Part shown: one piece after another, positions 58,430-64,000 of the stretch
How the letters are laid out: each line of letters begins with the position of its first letter
Numbering within the stretch: position 1 is the first letter of the stretch
Notes under the pieces: model-generated
Told to the model about the DNA's origin: nothing
The model's input: only the letters and a program-made list of their open reading frames with translations
The model's database searches: none
From: Schistosoma haematobium
Lineage: Eukaryota > Platyhelminthes > Trematoda > Strigeidida > Schistosomatidae
DNA length: 64,000 bases
Reading direction: 5' to 3'
NCBI RefSeq assembly: GCF_000699445.3
Contig: NC_067198.1
Span: 23,943,536-24,007,535 of the forward strand
Translations under genes and position numbers: made by a program

Positions 58430-60010
58430 GGTTTTATTTTGCTTTTCAAGCAATTAAATGGATGATGGACCTTGTTTGTATAAATCATTATTGAATACAT
58501 TGATATTAAATAGGTGACATAATCCACTTTCGGAAAGAAAATCGTCAAGGAGACTTTTGAACCGGGTTGTAGTTTCACTGCAACGGAGGTTCACTGGCAG
58601 TCTGTTCCACATGGTTGAGTAGCGAATAAGGATAAAATTCTGACGTAAGTTTGTATGGGTTCTTGGAAACGCCAGAATATTCTCCTTATTGCGTAGATTG
58701 TGGGATGATATCATAAGATATGAAGGGGTGGATACCGAAGAGTAGGAAATACCGTTAATAAGCTGGTAGATAAAGACAAGGTTTAATTTGATACATCTGA
58801 TCCAAAGAAGTTCTAAGTTGGGTTGATGACATCTTTGGTGATAGTCTTTGTTATCGGAATACCCCAGAACAGCTTTGGTGAACTTTCTTTGAACACCTTC
58901 AATTCTAATCAGGTCATTATGTCTACAATTACTGTAAACTAAAATACCATATTCAAGAATGGGTAAGATACATTTTCTGTATAGTAACAATCTCGATTCG
59001 ATATTATTGATGTTTATCATTATCAATCCGATCAGCTTTCTAGCTTTGGATACTTGAGATATAATGTGTTCAGAAAAGTTCAGACTATTGCTATATGTTA
59101 AACCCAGGTCACGAACAGTGTTGAGAGGTTTGAGTGTATGTGTCTGTACAGTCAGATTTAAGTTAAGACAGCGACCAATGTGAATAAATCCACTTTTGTC
59201 AACATTAAGTGGCATATTCCACGAAATAGTCCATTCGTACAACTTGTTTATTTCCTCTTGGATTACCGCTGAAATATAGCTTTCTTTCGTGGGAGAAGAG
59301 AATGAATAAACTACTTTCAGGTCATCAGCAAAAAGGAAAGGCTTACCATACTAAAAGAGGGAACACACATCATTGATAAAAAGGAGAAAGAGTAATGGAC
59401 CAACCACACTTCCTTGTATAACCCCACTGGTTACATTCACAGGTTTAGAGTAGCAAGATCCAAAGCGAACGATTTGGCTACGTTCTTCTAAAAAAGAGTT
59501 GAGCCAAGATAAATGGGGATCCTGTATACCAAATGAAGAAAGATTTAGAAGAAGAAGTTTGTGTGAGTCTGTCTAAAGCCTTACTAAAATCGAAGTACAG
59601 AATTATCACTGACTGACCAACATCTCTTCTCTGGGTAATTTGATCAGAAAATGTCGTGTACGATATAAAGCATTAGTGTTTACTCATAAACCCGTGTTGG
59701 GATGGGCTAATCAGACTAGCTGAAAGTAAAAATGATAATAGCTGTTTGTGGATGATTTTTCCATGGTTCTTGAGAGCACGCATGTCAAATTAATTGGCCT
59801 ATAGTTAACAATATCAGTACGTGATCCCGTTGTGAAGTTACGGGTGATAAGAGATGTTTTCCATACAGATGGATAGGTTCGATATTCCATAGATAGATTG
59901 GAAAGTTTCAAACAAAATAGTGGAAATTCTCTACTTCCATATTTCACAAATGATGAAGGGATCCCGTCAGGTCCACCATCATAAGACTTTTTCAGGGCAG
60001 CTACGGTTCA
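58430..60010 (-). pseudogene. 5'-truncated CR1-like non-LTR retrotransposon (RT and C-terminus)
   Basis: Begins (minus) near 60010 with LKKSYDGGPDGIPS and KYGSREFPLFCLK, then YPSVWKTSLIT and NYRPINLTCVLSRTMEK in another frame (59947-59711), then broken SPSQHGF and YFDFSKALDRL. From GVIQGSVVGPLLFLLF the frame is readable to an in-frame TAG at 59353-59351 and then open from there to the end at 58454: FADDLKVVYSF (catalytic FADD near 59330), NMPLNVDKSGF, LNTVRDLGLTYS, RIEGVQRKFTKAV, STMWNRLPVNLR. The upstream part, including the endonuclease and ORF1, is missing, as usual for 5'-truncated insertions. Several frameshifts and one stop make it inactive. It is the best preserved relative of the fragment at 53551-54215. 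Confidence 0.88.
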
Positions 60011-60185
60011 ATATCACTCCTATTACGTGTATGATTTTAATGTTTTATCGGAACAACTGAACAGTACAGCATTATTGGCTGATCAGTATGCATTTTAAAC
60101 TGCACTGTTTTGTTAAATAAAGACATTCTAAGCAAGTCGTTATGTATATTATTTTTGTATACTATTGATTCCTGTTTAGATCAGA

Positions 60186-60500
60186 TTATTATTATTATTG
60201 TTATTATTATTATCAGCTTTATTCAATATTATATTTTTGGTACAATATAGAATTCTCAGCACAAAGTATTTCAACAAGTTTCCGTTTCTTTCTTCTTGGT
60301 CGGTCCTGGCGATAAATATTGAGTGGTCGCCAGTTAGATGTTAGCAGTTCACTGAATGAACATCTGAATAATGTGCATTCTTTCCGTTGTATATTGCCAG
60401 CAACCACATTGTCTCTTATTGAGTTTTTTGTAACTCTGACAACAAAAGGTTTTACACTTTTCAGAAACGCAGCAGAATAGGTTATGCGATTAGTAGACAT
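60186..60500 (-). mobile_element. Probable 3' end of a retroposon with (ATA)n tail
   Basis: On the minus strand an open reading stretch of about 93 codons (60500-60219) ends shortly before AATAAA (in TATTGAATAAAGC) and an (ATA)n microsatellite at 60186-60213. A poly(A) signal followed by a short tandem repeat is the usual 3' end of schistosome non-LTR elements. The reading contains RPLNIYRQDRPRRKKRKL but no RT motif. It could also be an old gene fragment. Confidence 0.4.
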
Positions 60501-61497
60501 AACGATATATTAAAACAAACAAAAATAGATAACTTGTTGAAATATCTAGATGGCAGGAACAGGTAGCCCAGATGCTCAAGCAGGCACTTCATTAGGAATA
60601 CATTGAGCACAGTAAACTCCGGTTAATTGCTAATTTGGTCTTTTTCAGTTTACTGTGTTAACCGTTTGTTTTTCTTAACCATCTGAACGTTTCTGTCACT
60701 TTTAAAGTTACTCAAAGTTTGCAGAATACTGACCAAAATGTTGATAATTAAACAGTATAACTCCACAGCATTAAATACGAGTGTTGCGACAACCGACAGT
60801 GCAGATAGGTTTGTTTACGAAACGGTGATATTTTAAAAAACTTCGCCACTACTGCATTAAATGACGATATTGTGCATATAAGTAATTTGGTTAAGGATCA
60901 AGAACAGCCCACACAGCAATAAATTGAACTTCGCAACTGACCATAAAAATTTAAAAAAATAATTACTTGATGCCACTTTGTCTTACCGGACTCCTTAACT
61001 GCGGCGTATTATCCCAAATTCCATGTTAATCGTTGTTGGCATCTCTTATATGTCTGTTCAGCAAGAGGACGAGCTACTTCTTATTGTGCCTTGACCTTAC
61101 TCTAGGCTGGAAGAATGTATGACGTAAATCTTGTTACGAAATCTATATAATACCCGAAGTGCTCATATTCGTAAATAAACCAAAGGACCGATGAGAAAAA
61201 CATCACCTCATTATAATGGGGAAGCAGTAAGACAACATTATTAGTAAAAGGTGATCATGATGAACATTTTTATGAGACCGGTATCTCGCTACCTAAATAT
61301 GTGACTGAAAGCTCATCTGTGAACTCTTTTGAAAAGAAGATAAATCAGTTGAGAGAATAGTATTGTCATTAATAACACAGACCACCAAAGAGTCTTGTCA
61401 TTGCAAAACTGATAGTGGTTTTTGAACTTTTAACTGTCTGCAGTTTTTCTGAATAGTTAAGGTTACCCGCGCAACTCAGTTGTGCCGCGTTAAAGTT
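60501..61497. other. Upstream region of CHMP5
   Basis: AT-rich, no ORF of note. It must hold the CHMP5 promoter and 5' leader, but no TATA box or trans-splice site can be assigned with confidence. Confidence 0.5.
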
Positions 61498-61921
61498 ATG
61501 AACCGGATCTTCGGGCAAGCTAAACCGAAACAGCCCCCTCCAAATCTGACTGATGTGATTTCCAATGTAATTGCGTCAAAATTTGAATATTTAGGTATTT
61601 TAGGTAGATAGCCGGGCCGAATCTGTTGATAAAAAAATCGATAAACTGGATGAGGAACTTAAAAAATATAAACTACAAATGCAAAAGATGAGAGACGGTC
61701 CTGCTAAAGAGAGCGTCAAAATGAAGGCTTTAAGAATTTTAAAGCAAAAGAAGGTGTATGAAAATCAAAAGGAACAACTTTCCAACCAAAGTTTTAATAT
61801 GGAACAGACTAATTTTGCTATCCAGACTGTGCGTGATACCAAAGTTACAGTGGATGCCATGAAAGTCGGTGCCAAAGAATTAAAACTGGAGATGAAAAAA
61901 ATTAACCTAAATAATGTGGAA
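61498..61921 (+). CDS. CHMP5: Charged multivesicular body protein 5 (ESCRT-III), exons 1-2, partial
   Basis: CHMP5 is an accessory ESCRT-III subunit (yeast Vps60) that works with LIP5/Vta1 to control Vps4 at late endosomes. Exon 1 is 61498-61566 (23 codons: [20 protein letters not shown], then ISN). Exon 2 is 61604-61921 (106 codons). Splicing joins ISN to [16 protein letters not shown], giving the family's RAESVDKK. Then come [63 protein letters not shown] and NNVE. These match residues 1-129 of the animal protein without gaps (human family length about 219). They cover the basic helical core; the acidic C-terminal part, with the LIP5-binding and autoinhibitory region, must lie in exons beyond the window. 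The exon 2 donor is GAA|gtaagt at 61921/61922. The start is the first ATG and fits the family N-terminus. Confidence 0.95.
61567..61603 (+). other. CHMP5: 37-nt intron 1 of CHMP5
   Basis: Bounded by gtaatt...ttttag. Only this choice restores the family sequence (AAT|GTA GAT AGC CGG); the nearer AG at 61593-61594 would lead to a stop. Very short introns near the 5' end are known in schistosome genes. Confidence 0.9.
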
Positions 61922-62956
61922 GTAAGTCCACTAGTGTGGATGTATCTGGTACCATTTGCAATTTTGTAGTCTATAGAAATCTTTGCGGGAAGCAATATCT
62001 TTAGGATCATAATTGTGTGTCAATGGTTTATTCATTAATTTTGTACCAGAGGCACTTGCTTGTCTATAAAAGTAAATTTACGCCGTTAGTATCAAACAGT
62101 TTTACGTAAGACCATGCTAGTCATACTTCGTTGAAGCTCTCCTTTTCCGTCCATCGAGCTAAATGTAGCTAACACCATATGTGGACCTTTGAGCGACACA
62201 ACTGACTTTGAGAGTGTTCACCTAATAACTAAGGCCAAATGAGGGTTATAAATTAGTATAAGGAGTTCGAATGATGATTTACGGTTGACGGTTAAGGTTT
62301 GAAATTAAATTTAAGGTTTTAATCACGAACTAACATCAGCTATGATGTCATGACTTTATTTAACCAAATGGATGAGCGAATTTCGCGCCAAAATCCGTTT
62401 CCTGTTATCGTATACTTGATTGGTTCGTCCATAAATTGTAGTCTCTCCATTCGAACCTGACGTTAACGTTTTGTTTTAACTGTGGGTTGTTACGTGCGGT
62501 CAGAGCTTTAGAACACAACACTAATTGATATATGCTTTCAATTCAGCTATGAACTAAATTCTTTATACTTCTGGATGCATGTTCGACTAATATCAAAGTT
62601 GTTAAAATATATATACATGTACCATTCGAATAAGACTAGAGATTCAGTCTGGTAAATAGAAATATTGGATCTATCCTAAAGAATTACGAGTATTAATTGC
62701 CAAACTTAACATCACACCTAAGAAAAGTCAGCAAGATTATTGTAGAATCATAAAGAGTCAATTAGAAGGGTTATACAATTCAAACAATTCAGGTAACCGA
62801 GATACATTTTTCAAGAGCCAAGTCACAAATTACTCGTATGTGTGATCCTCGCTTCATCATCATTTGGCTGAAAAAACAGTGCAGACTGAAACATGCGACC
62901 AACTCTTGGAGTTGCTTATTGTTGGTCTTAGAGATGTCAGAAGGTTTAGATTCCAT

Positions 62957-63230
62957 ACTAGGTCTTCAAGACGCCCTTGGCCATTGCTGCTACCTTGACG
63001 TGGTGGTTGAGTTTGCCTGACGCGATAAACCAATTGGGCTATACTGGCCGGAATTATCGTATCTCAAGGTCCTACCATGCCAGACAGGTCGGTTGGAGTA
63101 CGGTAAGATTAAAAGCAGCAAACCCTTGGTCGGAGAGCGAAATCATACTGCTGACTGTACCGAGATGTGACGGCTGAAGACGAGAAACAGTCGGTAGCAA
63201 AAGATGTAGAGTGATGCTGTGAAAATGAGT
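62957..63230. repeat. Possible retroposon (SINE-like or 5' UTR) fragment in CHMP5 intron
   Basis: More GC-rich than its surroundings (gccattgctgctaccttgac, caaggtcctaccatgccaga, gaaacagtcggtagc). It looks like dispersed schistosome repeat sequence from memory, but I cannot assign a family or orientation. Box-A-like and box-B-like stretches are weak. Confidence 0.35.
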
Positions 63231-63633
63231 GCATTCATACAATATCAGCCGTCTCTGAGCTTTATTACTTAGTTCTTAATAAGTGAATATGGTTGTCTGA
63301 CACCAACTAAAAATATTACACATGTCAAGACTTAATACTGAGTCCGTTGACTAATTTCCTCTCTTGACCTAATATTTCTCAAGGTTTTGTCTGTTTTACT
63401 ATCCCTCGTTGTCTTTCATATCTGATATTATAGTGAGAAATATTATAGAGAATTAAATGTAAATATGTCTCCTCTAGCTTTTGCATAGTATGTGGTATGG
63501 TCTATAGATCTACCTTGACTAATGTATTCTAACATCAAGTTGAAACTTCTAAATCTCATTAAATGCAACATGACTTAGTGGCTTATGATTAGTCAGGAGC
63601 AATTTCATCCAGGAGACTAGTTAGAAAATAACT

Positions 63634-64000
63634 TATTTATTTATTTATTTGAACACATAAATATTGGTACAAGAGAGCGCCAATATATATGCGCCACACA
63701 AAACAATGAGAATTCGAAGAGGAAGAAAAAAAGGTAAGGAGTGCAAAAAAGGAGAACAATAACGAAGAGGTTGGTGCAAGGTAGTGTAGTAATAATAATA
63801 ATGGGGGAACGGAAAGGTACAATCAGAAGAAATCTTTCAGTTAAGTAAGATACAACCACGTTTTATGAAGAAAGTAAAAGGTTACAGCAGGATCGCCACT
63901 GGCTTCTATTCTGAGCCATATCTGATAACGTCTCTAGCCACTGTGTCGCACCATCTCTCGGACCCCAGCCAGGGAGTCGTGAAGGGCCAACACAAGCCAG
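63634..64000 (-). mobile_element. 3' end of an RTE-like non-LTR retrotransposon
   Basis: On the minus strand the reading from 64000 to the stop at 63865-63863 ends GATQWLETLSDMAQNRSQWR, then SCCNLLLSS. This is the C-terminal tail style of RTE-clade polyproteins, including the schistosome SR2-type family. A 3' UTR of about 230 bp follows and ends in an AAATAAATAAAT tail near 63634. The element continues beyond the window. It is antisense inside the CHMP5 intron. Confidence 0.75.

Larger units (their letters stand above)
61922..64000 (+). other. CHMP5: CHMP5 intron 2, 5' part
   Basis: Starts with a good donor (gtaagt). No exon for the rest of CHMP5 could be found to the end of the window, so the intron is at least 2.08 kb. 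It contains the retroposon pieces listed separately; 61922-62956 shows nothing else. Confidence 0.7.

Noticed and set aside
63150..63215. Possible hammerhead ribozyme (ggctgaagacgagaaacagtc) as found in the schistosome SM-alpha repeat
   Set aside because: The core CTGANGA and GAAA are close together but there is no room for stem II, and the flanking stems do not pair convincingly.

Overview
The window is repeat-rich, AT-rich eukaryotic DNA, most likely from a digenean flatworm of the schistosome type. The support is a CHMP5 gene with a 37-nt intron near its 5' end, several CR1-like and one RTE-like non-LTR retrotransposon of the kind common in schistosomes, and no prokaryotic gene organisation. 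The species cannot be named from the sequence alone.

Layout. Positions 1-1440 hold a broken minus-strand CR1-like non-LTR fragment (end of the endonuclease, start of the reverse transcriptase). Positions 1441-45399 are one giant head-to-tail array with a period of about 1645 bp. Each unit, read on the minus strand, is a 567-bp LTR (TG...CA), a primer-binding site present twice, a 292-codon gag-like ORF, a polypurine tract, then the next LTR. There are 27 LTRs, 26 complete ORFs and one truncated ORF at the left edge. No unit has protease, reverse transcriptase, RNase H or integrase, so this is a gag-only, non-autonomous LTR element turned into a satellite-like array. Positions 45400-47332 are the decayed ORF1 part of a CR1-like element, possibly the other half of the element at 1-1440.

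Positions 47534-51821 are a nearly complete CR1-like non-LTR retrotransposon on the minus strand. Its ORF2 (endonuclease plus reverse transcriptase) is intact; its ORF1 has a stop codon inside a PHD-type zinc finger. It is flanked by a 6-bp target-site duplication. The uninterrupted target sequence survives as a second copy at 52430-52691, giving a filled-site and empty-site pair 5 kb apart. Positions 53030-60500 contain decayed non-LTR fragments and AT-rich sequence without recognisable genes.

The only recognisable host gene is CHMP5 (an ESCRT-III subunit) on the plus strand from 61498. Two exons covering residues 1-129 are present and the rest lies beyond the window. Its second intron carries a possible retroposon fragment and the 3' end of an RTE-like element (63634-64000, minus).

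Except for CHMP5, everything identifiable is mobile-element derived. The array is the outstanding feature: its copies differ almost only in homopolymer length, which implies recent amplification or strong homogenisation, or partly long-read sequencing error.
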